The notes under the pieces were generated by a model. The model saw only the letters and a program-made list of their open reading frames with translations. It did not search any database and was not told where the DNA came from. A program made the position numbers and the translations under genes. Of a DNA stretch of 64,000 nucleotides, positions 20,848 through 30,382 are shown piece by piece (position 1 is the first letter of the stretch; every line of letters starts with the position of its first letter). This DNA is from Metaphire vulgaris (lineage: Eukaryota > Annelida > Clitellata > Crassiclitellata > Megascolecidae): NCBI GenBank assembly GCA_018105865.1, contig CM030847.1, positions 14,933,089-14,997,088 on the forward strand. Direction: 5' to 3'.

Positions 20848-20961
20848 GCCTACAGCCGCCTACTTTGCGTTGTGCTACAGGTTCCCGTCATAACACCGAA
20901 GTTAAGCAACGTTGAGCGTGGTCGGTGAGTACTTGGATGGGGCACCATTCATAGATTTAGT
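20848..20961 (+). pseudogene. 5S rRNA-derived relic, copy B
   Basis: Same 5S-like segments as 9222-9334, same intron position. Confidence 0.65.
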
Positions 20962-21044
20962 CGTTTTGCTGGCGGCCAACCAAGCCGTTCATCGCTTAAG
21001 CGTCAATAAATCGGTAGCAGCGCTAAGCCAAATAGGGGTGCTGT

Positions 21045-21071
21045 TAGTCAGTCAGTCAGTCAGTCAGTCAG
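21045..21071. repeat. (TCAG)n microsatellite
   Basis: About six units after the 5S relic. Confidence 0.85.
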
Positions 21072-21263
21072 AACTCAAAGTCAATTTACTCTTCTTTTTA
21101 CATGTTCAGTTTAATGCGCAGGCGAATCGCCGTGTATGCAAATAGCCGTACAGTCTAATTGTCTAGTAATCCTATTAAGCACCACCAAGGATAACATTAC
21201 CACTGCCACTACGACCTAATAATCAATAAAATGACAAATAAATGTTATAGGCTGGAGGTGCTA

Positions 21264-21334
21264 GGACAAAATGTTCGCGGGCAAAATGTCACAGACAAAA
21301 TGTCCGTGACATTTTGTCCGCGGACATTTTGCCC
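21264..21334. repeat. palindromic GGACAAAATGT hairpin
   Basis: Arms 21264-21292 and 21306-21334 are complementary at nearly all of 29 positions around a 13-base loop. Likely a short snapback element; eroded in copy A at 9657-9713. Confidence 0.75.
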
Positions 21335-21452
21335 GGCCACGTAGGCTGTACCATTAATAATTACCAACGGAATCAAATTTTTCAGTCTATTTGTGATCAT
21401 AAATTTTCTAAATTTCACGAAAATTTCTTGCTTGGAGATTTTGTTCTTCTAG

Positions 21453-21606
21453 ATCAGATGGTATTCTGGGCTGACGCGAGCGGTACAATAGAAACGGCGA
21501 TGCTGGATGGAACTGCAAGATCCGTAGTTTTCCAAGATCTCAACGCTGCTTTCACAGGACTTGCACTGGACGCTCAATTCATCTACATCGTTGCTTCAAA
21601 CAAACG
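21453..21606 (+). pseudogene. copy B exon 4, blade 5
   Basis: 154 bp, open, acceptor TTCTTCTAG and donor AACG|GTAAAT. Encodes QMVFWADASGTIETAM. Confidence 0.7.
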
Positions 21607-21731
21607 GTAAATTTGACTTTCATCTCTACAGCGTATTCAGTTTTTCATATCAATTATTTTCACAATCAGATGAAACATAGAATAAATCAAATTCTGTTTG
21701 CGAAATGGTAACATTAATCTGTCAATTTCAG

Positions 21732-21841
21732 GCAAATACAGAAAATTGATCGCAATACAAAGCAGCTTTCTAACCTGACAAAGATCTTGTTTACACAGCC
21801 TTTCGCTCTTCTATATTATCCAGCGAACATACCTCCAACCG
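21732..21841 (+). pseudogene. copy B exon 5, blade 6
   Basis: 110 bp, open, donor ACCG|GTAAAA. Ends NIPPTG in place of DTPTTG of copy A. Confidence 0.7.
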
Positions 21842-22057
21842 GTAAAACGGGTTCTCCTTTTTCAATATTTAACAATTGAGTGAATAACGATTTAAATGCA
21901 CTTTGAATAATGACATAATAGAAGTATTTGATTAGATGACATGTATGAAATGCTATTTCTATTATATATTCATGGTAACTACTAACTGTCCAATTTAAAT
22001 AAATGAATGAAAAATAGTAGTGTATTGTTCTTTATATTCAGACTATGTTATTTTCAG

Positions 22058-22102
22058 TGAAAACAGAATCTGATGGATCGACTCCATCTTCCTCTTCAGT
22101 CA
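22058..22102 (+). pseudogene. copy B exon 6, shorter Ser-rich stalk
   Basis: Same acceptor as copy A. The A-type donor would be reached only through a stop, but an earlier donor TCA|GTAAGT keeps phase 1 and gives a 15-residue stalk (DGSTPSSSS). This donor is inferred. Confidence 0.5.
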
Positions 22103-22210
22103 GTAAGTATCTCGCCGAGTTCTGCGGATTCAAGCGGATCTAGTTCCTTAGCCCCTGGTCAGAGCTTACTATTGCAAGTCGTTTCATTCGAATGAGTAAA
22201 AACACTTAAA

Positions 22211-22800
22211 CAGTGGCCTAGCGAGTTTTTTGGAGGCTCCTGTGCAGAGCTTAGGTGGTGGGCCCCACGAACCCCGGCATAGGCCCTAAAAATATTTGTA
22301 CATTTGTTTCCCAGTGAAACAATAATTTACTATTAAAATTAATTATTTTTTCCAATTTATTTTTAAATAAATCTTTTTATTTCTTCAGACTAGAAAAGAA
22401 AATTGAATTAAACAAAATTAAACAAAACTAATCTAATGCACTAGTTTTCTGCTAAAATAAAATCAGTATCTCCCTGAGTGACAGTTGAAATGGCTGAGAA
22501 GTCTTCATTCTCGTTGACCAAATCCATTGTTGATGCAACTCTTCTCGTTGTCTCCAAAGTGATATTTTCAGTGCCGATATCCATATCCATTGCCATGTCT
22601 GGACTGATCCGAATGATAAAAACTGGATTTGATTCTGTAGGCCTGTCCATGCTTGATGTACTAATCATCGTTGCCGGTCTAATGGTTCTATCTGCAGGCT
22701 TCAGAAATGCGGAAATTTGTGGCAGTTTGGCTGCCTTCTTTGCAAGTTCTTCACGTGCATGTAATTTAACGGCACCACTTAAATAAGGCTTAGACATAAC
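22211..22800 (-). mobile_element. hAT relic, copy B
   Basis: Terminal CAGTGGCCTAGCGAG at 22211 and the open frame 22441-22797; see 10563-11154. Confidence 0.5.
22441..22797 (-). pseudogene. hAT/ZMYM-like N-terminal ORF, copy B
   Basis: A 118-codon frame, nearly the same as 10795-11154, with the MSKPYLSG start and LPQISAFLKP. Differences are scattered single residues and one in-frame deletion near residue 9. Confidence 0.45.
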
Positions 22801-23181
22801 TGAGGGAGACGGGAGTGCATAGGGTTTTTAATTAATTATTAGGCCTATACAATTTCTATGTAATCGTGCAATTTTAAATATAATCATACAAATAATTATA
22901 TACCTATACTACTAAAAGATTACATTTCATAGCGAGTCGATAAATTTGGAATAGGCCTATATCAACAACAAATTTTCATAGCTTTCAAATCTGTCATTGT
23001 CATCAGAACACAATTAGAAACAAATTTCTAAACAAATTTCCCAATAAGAAATCTTGGTGTGATATTTGATGCAGATCTCTCATTTTCAACACACATTCCT
23101 AATCTCAGTCGCTCTTCTTTCACATAGGCCCCATATACAGGACTTACGACGCTTACGTCCATTCGCAAACTTTCACACAAC

Positions 23182-23620
23182 TTGCACTATTGCCACCTCA
23201 ATTGTATTGTTCACTCAAAAATGGACTACTGCAACTCTCTCTGCCTCAATGTTCACAAAAAACAAATAGAATGCCTTCAAGAAATACAAAACGCTTTGGC
23301 TAGAGCTGTCACGCGAACGCCAAAAGCTCACCACATCACTCCGGTCTTGAAATCACTTCACTGGCTCAAAGTTCCAGAACGGATACATTTAAAGATTCTA
23401 TGCCTGACCTACAACGCCATCCAGTTCTCAAAGCCCATGTACCTTCGTAATCTCTTTACCATTCAAACGAAGCGGTCAACTTGTTCATCTGCCAACCTGA
23501 CACTCATTCGACCAGCATCCACGTCACTAAAATTCTCAGATCGGTCGATCTCGTGCACTGCGCCTCGTCTTTGGAATGATCTTCCGTCAGAGATCATAAT
23601 ATACTCATTTTGTTTGTATT
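23182..23620 (+). pseudogene. LINE ORF2 C-terminal fragment
   Basis: One open frame with the MDYCNSLCLNVHKKQIECLQ, ITPVLKSLHWLKVPERI and APRLWNDLPSEI blocks, the thumb and C-terminal part of CR1/L2/Rex-type LINE reverse transcriptase. The start is lost and the end merges with a foldback element. Same class as 4546-5117 and 29472-29800. Confidence 0.75.
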
Positions 23621-24677
23621 TTCCGGCCGTATCCATAAAGTATGTAGTGTGCAGATGGGGCGGTGACCCAGGGCACCGATCAGACCAGAGGGCCAAAATT
23701 GACTCGGTGACCTTTTTTGCTCGTCAAAATTTTTTTGGGCTTGACTCTTGGCGCCCACCACTTTCTGCATGCCACTGCATAAATTGGCATACCTAATGGT
23801 GCAACTACTCTGGTGGAAAAGCCACTGGATAAAAAAACTATTTTATCCAGCATACAAATTGCACACCATCCATCGAGCCTGGTGAATGACTCTGGGCTTC
23901 ATGAGGTGTACCCCGCGTGGAGGTGTTTAACCCAGAATGAGTAGGTTGTTCTCTGCTCATTCATGATAGTCGTCACGGGGCATGGTACCAGATTCTCTTT
24001 GTGTCCAGATGTTTCTCAGCTACTGGGCGATGCGGCCCTTAGCTTCTTTCAGCCAGGAATGTTCCGTTTCGATTGTGTTGATTTGCATCTGTTTGCCCGA
24101 AGTAGCCTACTCCATGCTGATTTGAGTGTGGCAAACAGTTTATTGTCTGGTCCTAGTACTTTACCAAGTAGCAACTTCCAGACAGCCCAAAATGCCAATT
24201 CAAGGACATGATGCCGACAAGCGGGATGCAATAGTTTTTATTCAGTGGCTTTTCCACCAGAGTAGCTGCCAGGAACGTAGCCAGGCATGGGCAGAATTTT
24301 AGGTTTGGGAGGGGGGTTTGAAGCCCAAGATTCACTCCCCTTTCTTCCTTTTGAGCCCGCAACGCCATTTGGGCTTGAATTTATTTTTGGGGCGATAGCT
24401 TCAGCTTGGTGGGCTTGAGCCCCCCTCAAGCCTATTCCTAGCTGTGTCACTGGTAGCTGCACCATTAGGTATGCCAATTTATGCAGTGGCATGCAGAGAG
24501 TGGTGGGCGCCCATAGTCAAGCCTAAAAATGTTTGACGAGCAAAAATAGAAAGGCACCGAGTCAATTTTGGCAACCCATCTGGTCGGTGCCCGGGGTCAC
24601 CGCCTCCTCTGCACACTACTTACTTTGTGTATACGGCCCAATGATGATACGAACAAAATGAGTATATTATGACATAT
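23594..24677. mobile_element. foldback element with about 250-bp inverted arms
   Basis: Left arm 23594-23845 is complementary to 24228-24677 once a nested MITE (24270-24452) is removed. Shared outer block CATAATATACTCATTTTGTT and inner block TGGTGGGCGCC. The 380-bp middle has no recognisable gene. Confidence 0.75.
24270..24452. mobile_element. hAT MITE nested in the foldback arm
   Basis: Ends CAGGAACGTAGCCAGG / CCTAGCTGTGTCACTG with 8-bp duplication GTAGCTGC. Confidence 0.8.
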
Positions 24678-25397
24678 CTGTATTATTTAAGAGAGTTATG
24701 AAGTATTTAGCCACAATCATTGTAACGTTTTTCCATGGTTCGAGGTTCATATGTTCAAGAGCTTTGAAGGACCTCAGGACATCATAGAAATATGAAATAA
24801 AAAGCGTATCTGAATTCAGTATTGATAGTAGCATGAGAAACCGTCCAGTAGGCATAATATTTTGGAAGTTATATTTTTCTGAACACCCCTAATTACTCGG
24901 GATCTCTTCAGTCAATAAATCAGTCACCATTGGTCATCACTCCACAAACTTTACGTATTTGTTTTTCGTGAACATTAAGGTAGAGAAAGATGCAGTAGTC
25001 CATTTTTGAATGAATAATTGAGCCTATACTTTTACTTTTAACGAACGCTACCTTGGTTTTCGCCAGGTAGCACCGCTATCTTTCAAGTTAAGCAGTTCAG
25101 CACCATGCTGTTTCGCAGACCCTCATCTTAAGAGAAACACGCTCAAGATATTCATGCGGCTGCCATCTTTAATGATCGATTTCATGGTCGGAATACAGAA
25201 TTCATTTCATGTATATAGACCTATACCTCCTGCCTTGGCATTGATACTGTCAAATTACAGTAGATGCGGCATTCATGCTTTAGAAACGGCTCGGAAATAA
25301 CAGATAAATCGAGGCCAAATTGTACATTAAACACTTTGGTCAGCCCTTACAGTGAAATGTTTAATTTATTGTAGGCCCAAACGAAATTATAAATTAA
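24678..25397. other. copy B intron 6, no gene seen
   Basis: No coding or repeat pattern recognised. Confidence 0.4.
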
Positions 25398-25420
25398 ACA
25401 ACAACAACAACAACAACAAC

Positions 25421-25491
<71 letters not shown>

Positions 25492-25493
25492 GC

Positions 25494-25560
<67 letters not shown>
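25398..25560. repeat. (CAA)n/(TAA)n microsatellite
   Basis: About 160 bp of CAA then TAA units with one interruption near 25491. Confidence 0.95.
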
Positions 25561-25638
25561 GGACTTAGTTGTTTAGCAGGATTTCTCCTGTGTTGAACGT
25601 CATGTTGCAAATTAATTTGTATGTTTGATTAGTCACAG

Positions 25639-25726
25639 TTATCATCGTGGCTTCAGTCATCAGTGGTGCGGTTGTCTTGATCGCTGTAGTTGTGACTGTT
25701 GGAATCGTCATGGTCAAACGCCGCAG
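25639..25726 (+). pseudogene. copy B exon 7, transmembrane helix
   Basis: Acceptor GTCACAG and donor CGCAG|GTAAAA. Hydrophobic IIVASVISGAVVLIAVVVT, then KRRR. Six codons shorter at its start than copy A. Confidence 0.7.
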
Positions 25727-25910
25727 GTAAAACTAGTGATTCTTTTGATTTCTGTATGGCCAAACGCTATAGTTAAGCAAAGGTAATTCGTACATTGGTC
25801 GAAAATTTTCTCATATTTTTTAGAAAATTTTTTGGATGAGATTAGCCCAACACGGCTTTTTAAAATTCCGAATATTGATCGTCACATTGAAATTTTATGC
25901 CAGTGCCTTA

Positions 25911-26041
25911 GGGTCCATCCATAAGGGACCTACGTACGCACTGAGGGGGTCGGATTTTGAATATTTTTCCTATGTACGCTATATGCAACAAAGGAGGGAG
26001 TTGAAGATGTCTTTTTGCGTACGTACTATATGGATAAACCC
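25911..26041. mobile_element. short MITE with TTA duplication (PIF/Harbinger-like)
   Basis: Ends GGGTCCATCCATAA / TATATGGATAAACCC, 3-bp TTA on both sides, inner CGTACGT motifs. Lies in copy B intron 7. Confidence 0.7.
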
Positions 26042-26264
26042 TTAAAGTCTAATAGTCGAAGAACAGGAAGAGTCAACTAAAACCGTAACACAACCGAATA
26101 GTAATGAGGGAAATCTTGAAACTTTGTTTAAGCCTTAAGAACATGTTAGACAGAAGAAACAGATCTTGTTAATGAGAACCAGAACCAATAATTATAATTC
26201 CTCTAGTGCAGTTGGCACTTGAAATATTTCGCACAGTGTTACTTTTGTCCTTTTGCCATTTTAG

Positions 26265-26499
26265 AGCTGCTGCTCGTGTAACTAGTCCGGTCGTTGTAAC
26301 AGACAATCCTCGTCCTTACGAGACGCTAAACGTTGACAGACGAGATGGTTCAGATCCTCGACAGGTGTTCACCAACGAATCTTTTTACGCAAACGACATT
26401 CCTTCGCAACCATATATGTTAATCAAGTATACTTCTGGAAGGCACTCGATTCTTCCGCCTCCTTATGAAGATGGGAGTCAATATGTTAGGGTAGAATAA
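26265..26499 (+). pseudogene. copy B exon 8, full-length tail
   Basis: Acceptor CATTTTAG. It encodes a 78-residue tail with FTNESFYAND, PPPYEDGSQY and a final VRVE before TAA. It shows the likely ancestral end that copy A lost. The exon itself is intact. Confidence 0.7.
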
Positions 26500-27138
26500 T
26501 GTGATAAAGTTGCTTTCTCGAAAATACACTTCCGTGACTTTTTGAACAATTCTAACTGCATATTTGCATAGGATCCCTGTATTACCTAGAAGCTAGTATA
26601 GCACCGTAAATCTTACTGGCTTTATCTAGCTAACCTGACTGTCCTGACACCAGTTACATGTTTATTACTATTACTAAGTAAGTAGGTAAGTAAAATCTCG
26701 TGAATTTCTATAGCGCTTTCAGATGTAGCACCGCAGTAGCCTGTTTATTCCTATGCGTTTACTACAATTGAAGCGACTAAGAAGATAGAAATTCATTCGA
26801 AATGTATCTTTTTTGCTTGTTTCTGAAAGATGCATTTATTTAATTCATATTTTGTTCTATTTTAGCATTGTTAATCCTCTATATTTTAATTCTCTATATG
26901 TTAATCCTGTTATATTGTTACGGTGGAGGTTCTAACAAGACAAAACTTTATTTCGAAACGTATTTTCTCGCTTGTTTCTGAATTGTTTGTTTTGCATAGA
27001 ATATGATCACGAATGTAAAATTTTCACGACTTTATCAGTTCATGCTCTCTCCCTCTCATCTTTCTTTTTTTCTTTCTTTTTTTCTTTATACTACGTTTAG
27101 CGGTGGTAGCGTCACCCTGAGAGGTGATTACCCTCGAG
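26500..27138 (+). other. copy B 3' flank
   Basis: Homologous to 14629-15142 and 15659-15722; the duplicated unit ends near 27050. A C/T-rich tract follows at 27050-27090. Confidence 0.5.
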
Positions 27139-28042
27139 CAGACATGGGTCAATTACAATTATAATTGTAATTCAATTGTAATTAATTACATTTGACCAAT
27201 GTAATTGTAATTGTAATTGACCTGTGGAAAGTTCAATTACAAGTAATTGTAATTGTAATTGTCATGTGTGTAATTGTAATTGTAATTGAGCTATTGTAAT
27301 TGAGCTATTGCAATTACAGGAATGTGAGTTTTATAAGTTCTAATAACGTATTAGCATGTATGAGCCCAAGTCTTGTCAGTCTATGAATGTATGGCAGTGA
27401 AAACATTGGATGGTTAGTGAATTGTCAAAGCACAACGGTTATTGGTAAATGGACTCACTGCTCTGGTCAGTTGCCATGCAAAATTTACTTATTTACTTTT
27501 TACTGCCTTTCAAATTGGAAGGGAACCAGCTTATCATTTGTCTACTTCTTGTGTTCTGTGGCTGCGCTTTTTTGTGAATAAAAGTTTAATGCCAGTAAAG
27601 ATGAGCGTAAATCAAGCAAGAGTAATATGGAATTATTTTGAAAAGTCTGATGACTTTAATAATGCTGTTTCCAATGCAAATGCTAAAGTGAAGTGCTGGT
27701 TGTGTGGTGAATTAGTGTCATGCTCGAAAAAGGTTACTTCGAATTTGTTGACTCATTTGCAGGTTTGTGAAACTTTGTGTTACGGTTTCTTAAATAGGCC
27801 GTAGCATATGAATTTGTTGAACTCATTTATGTTAATTATTTTAGACATTTAAGTTTTTTAAAAGAAGCAGAAAGAGGAATGAAAAGTAATTGTAATTGTA
27901 ATTGTAATCGACACGTTTGTAATTGTAATTGTAATTGATCCCAATGTAATTGGCTGTAATTGTAATTGTAATTGCAATTGACAAAAATCCGTATAATTGT
28001 AATGTAATTGTAATTGCTTAAAACGTAATTGACCCATGTCTG
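27139..28042 (+). mobile_element. hAT element with TAATTG-rich ends and a BED exon
   Basis: Ends CAGACATGGGTCAATTAC and its exact complement, 8-bp duplication CCCTCGAG (27131-27138 and 28043-28050). About 200 bp at each side is AATTGTAATTG repeats, as in Ac-like hAT elements. Only one transposase exon remains. Confidence 0.85.
27601..27762 (+). pseudogene. BED zinc-finger exon of a hAT transposase
   Basis: Begins MSVNQARVIWNYFEK and carries CWLCGELVS ... SNLLTHLQ, the BED form with C-x2-C and a following His; ends at a donor TTGCAG|GTTTGT. BED fingers bind transposon ends. The catalytic and dimerisation exons are missing, so the element is non-autonomous. Confidence 0.7.
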
Positions 28043-28050
28043 CCCTCGAG

Positions 28051-28650
28051 ACTTCATCCCTTGCGTCGGAGGAGAGCGGGATGCGCAGCGCTGCAGACTT
28101 TGTGCTCGGTATACAAAGCCTGCATGTGACTTCACCTTTAAGACTGCGTGTTGCCATGGGTTCCACGACAATTCGCCTACAGACTTTAGGTCTAACAACA
28201 ATAGGTCTACTAAGGTACCCTAACTCTAATCTTAACCATGACCATAACCATAAACCTAACCCTGACAATTATCGTACCAATAACCCCAACCCACCCGAAC
28301 CTAACCCTGACCTTACCCAGATATTGCAGTTTATGGGCATGAATCCCGACATGGAAAGATTTTACACTGTACTGCATCCAGAACAGAACTGCCTATTGTT
28401 GGCTATAAATCAGATTTCCCAAAAGTATGTATATTATTTTTGTGAACTGTCATAGCTAGAACTTCAATGTTCATGTTAAATTTAGGCTTCAGATCTGGAA
28501 TTTGTATAATAAGAAAGTGTTTGACGGATTTCTATAATAATGCCAACTAATTGCTTCTCATGGGTAGATCTTTGATGTAAAGTTGCGGGTACATGACAAC
28601 TGCTGATATAAAAGTTTGTGTGCTTTTTCTAACAAGTAGCGCCTATAGCA
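28051..28650. other. unassigned DNA with degenerate CCTAACC stretch
   Basis: 28215-28310 is rich in CCTAACC-like units. A plus frame to 28455 is open but matches no family I know. Confidence 0.35.
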
Positions 28651-29471
28651 ACTTTCTACACCCTAGCCGAATCAGCAACTCCGGAAAAAATTTTATGACC
28701 CACCCTAATATATATATCTATATGTATATATATAATGTATATATACGAGTATATATACTTATATATCTTTGAGATGCAGCGAATGTGTCAACCTAAGTCA
28801 CAAAAATCTAGACGTTTTCCATTGCACATCCATCTGATCAATTCTCAAAGAGCCATGGAATGACTCAGCTTATAATGAGGAATTGGAATTGACGAAAGTC
28901 AGATGTTAAAAGCAAGAGCTGTAGTAGGTTCTCATGTCATATAGTGATAGCAAGAGCGACAATTGAGTGGAAACACTAGGACAGTAAATGGCAACCAGGA
29001 GGACATTCATCAACAACCTAGGCTAAAGAAGAAAGATATTTCATGAAAAAGACTTGGCCTGAAATACGACAGAGAAGACTTGTTGACTAGTGTTTAAAAA
29101 CAGGAAGAACTAAGACTCTTAGGTTATTTTGAATTATCGTCTTGAGCTGTTCTTTTCAAGTTGCCATTTTACCAGTTAATTGGGATGAGAGAATGCGAGT
29201 AGTCGTTGCTCAGTTACGTGATACGATATTTTCAATATTCAAAGTTAAAGACACCACGAAGTTCATAACAGTTATAAAGTAAGCAACAACTCACAGATCA
29301 GAAACGGAAATACGAGATGGAAAGTCGTCACACTGAACTAGTCCAGAAGCGTATCATGTTCATTTTCACGTGATGCTTTTCATTTATCATCAATGTGTGT
29401 TGATAGTTCCTGTAATTCTTAGATTACCGTATTGGACCGATTGTGGAAATAATACAATTGAAAGAGGATCG
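28650..29471 (+). pseudogene. unit C: truncated third copy of the receptor
   Basis: From about 28900 the sequence follows intron 2 of copies A and B (for example GTTCATAACAGTTATAAAGT against the A block near 8515), then reaches exon 3 (29423-29471), which encodes LPYWTDCGNNTIERGS after acceptor TTCTTAG. It breaks off at 29471 in a LINE sequence. No other exon of this unit was found. Confidence 0.65.
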
Positions 29472-29800
29472 CTGGCTACCGGTAGCGCGGCGCATAGAGT
29501 ATAAAATCATATCGTTGGTCGACAAAATTAATGTTTACGAGCTGAGCACCTGAGTACCTTGTCAGGGATTGTCAGCTATTTTGCAACCGAAATAGGCCTC
29601 CTATCAACTTGCAATCGGACTCGACTCGTGTCCTCTGGGCTCCGCACACCAGATCCAAGACGGGGCATCGATCCTTTCGTGCTCCTGGCCCTGCATGCTG
29701 GAACATCCTCCCACCATCATTGCGTGATGAATCATTGACACGCTCAATCTTTCTTAATCGTCTTAAAACATTTCTGTTTGATTAAGAAAGCCGAGGCGCA
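29472..29800 (+). pseudogene. LINE C-terminal fragment ending unit C
   Basis: Opens with WLPVARRIEYKIISLV in frame, the LHWLPV block of CR1/L2-type ORF2; later blocks recur in other frames with stops. A dead 3' fragment. Confidence 0.65.
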
Positions 29801-29889
29801 TTTGACTTTAACTGCGCCCTGGAAATTGACTAATTAAATGAAATAATGAAATGGATGTACCATACGATCGATTCTTTACAATGGCCACG

Positions 29890-30110
29890 AATGCAAATTG
29901 TTTAAGCAGAAAGTGGGTCCAAGAAAGAAAAATGTTTTTAGTACAAGGGTTGTGGACAAATGGAACAGTTTGGACGAGGTGGGAGTGACAGTTGAAACAG
30001 TAAACGGGTTCAAAGGCTACCTCGGAAAACTACACTGTAGGTTATCGAATGCGGAGAGTTACTTCGGTGGTTTTCACACAGGCTTACTTAGCCTCCTAAA
30101 CCATTTAAAA
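29890..30110 (+). pseudogene. second LINE C-terminus
   Basis: An open frame with KNVFSTRVVDKWNSLDE and VETVNGFKGYLGK, the standard end of another non-LTR reverse transcriptase, next to an ATT microsatellite that probably grew from its tail. Confidence 0.6.
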
Positions 30111-30113
30111 TCA

Positions 30114-30115
<2 letters not shown>

Positions 30116-30167
<52 letters not shown>
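30116..30167. repeat. (ATT)n microsatellite
   Basis: About 17 ATT units. Confidence 0.95.
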
Positions 30168-30169
<2 letters not shown>

Positions 30170-30170
<1 letters not shown>

Positions 30171-30317
30171 AATCGGACTGTAAGTAAAAGCGTCTTCGAA
30201 CTGTGTCAACTACGAATGGTTGTTGACTCTCTGGCTCCTAAAGTGGCATCAACGTTGATACACGCTCTCATAAGTACAAGACTAGATTACTGCAACAGTC
30301 TATACTTACAAATGTGA
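30170..30317 (+). pseudogene. LINE reverse-transcriptase thumb fragment
   Basis: Encodes HALISTRLDYCNSLYLQM, the conserved segment of CR1/L2-type RT, then stops. Likely a continuation of a LINE 3' end. Confidence 0.6.
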
Positions 30318-30382
30318 CTTCGTTTATTTATCCAATAGCAGTCTAAAAGCTGTTCTTTTGCGCAATACTAACATACTCTACA

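Larger units (their letters stand above)
17061..26499 (+). pseudogene. YWTD-propeller membrane receptor, copy B (disrupted)
   Basis: Same eight-exon plan as copy A: 17061-17311, 17727-17895, 19610-19636 plus 20434-20537, 21453-21606, 21732-21841, 22058-22102, 25639-25726, 26265-26499. Three lesions are visible. A single A is missing in exon 1 near 17292, giving a TAG at the exon end. The exon 1 acceptor TTTAG of copy A reads TTTTG here. A 795-bp mariner-type element splits exon 3. Exons 4-8 keep open frames, splice sites and a full tail with PPPY and a C-terminal QYVRVE. It may therefore be a recent pseudogene, or the downstream half may be used from another start. Copy A lacks these lesions. 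Confidence 0.75.

Noticed and set aside
25347..25610. Poly-Ile/Tyr/Cys frame
   Set aside because: Direct translation of the TAA/CAA microsatellite.
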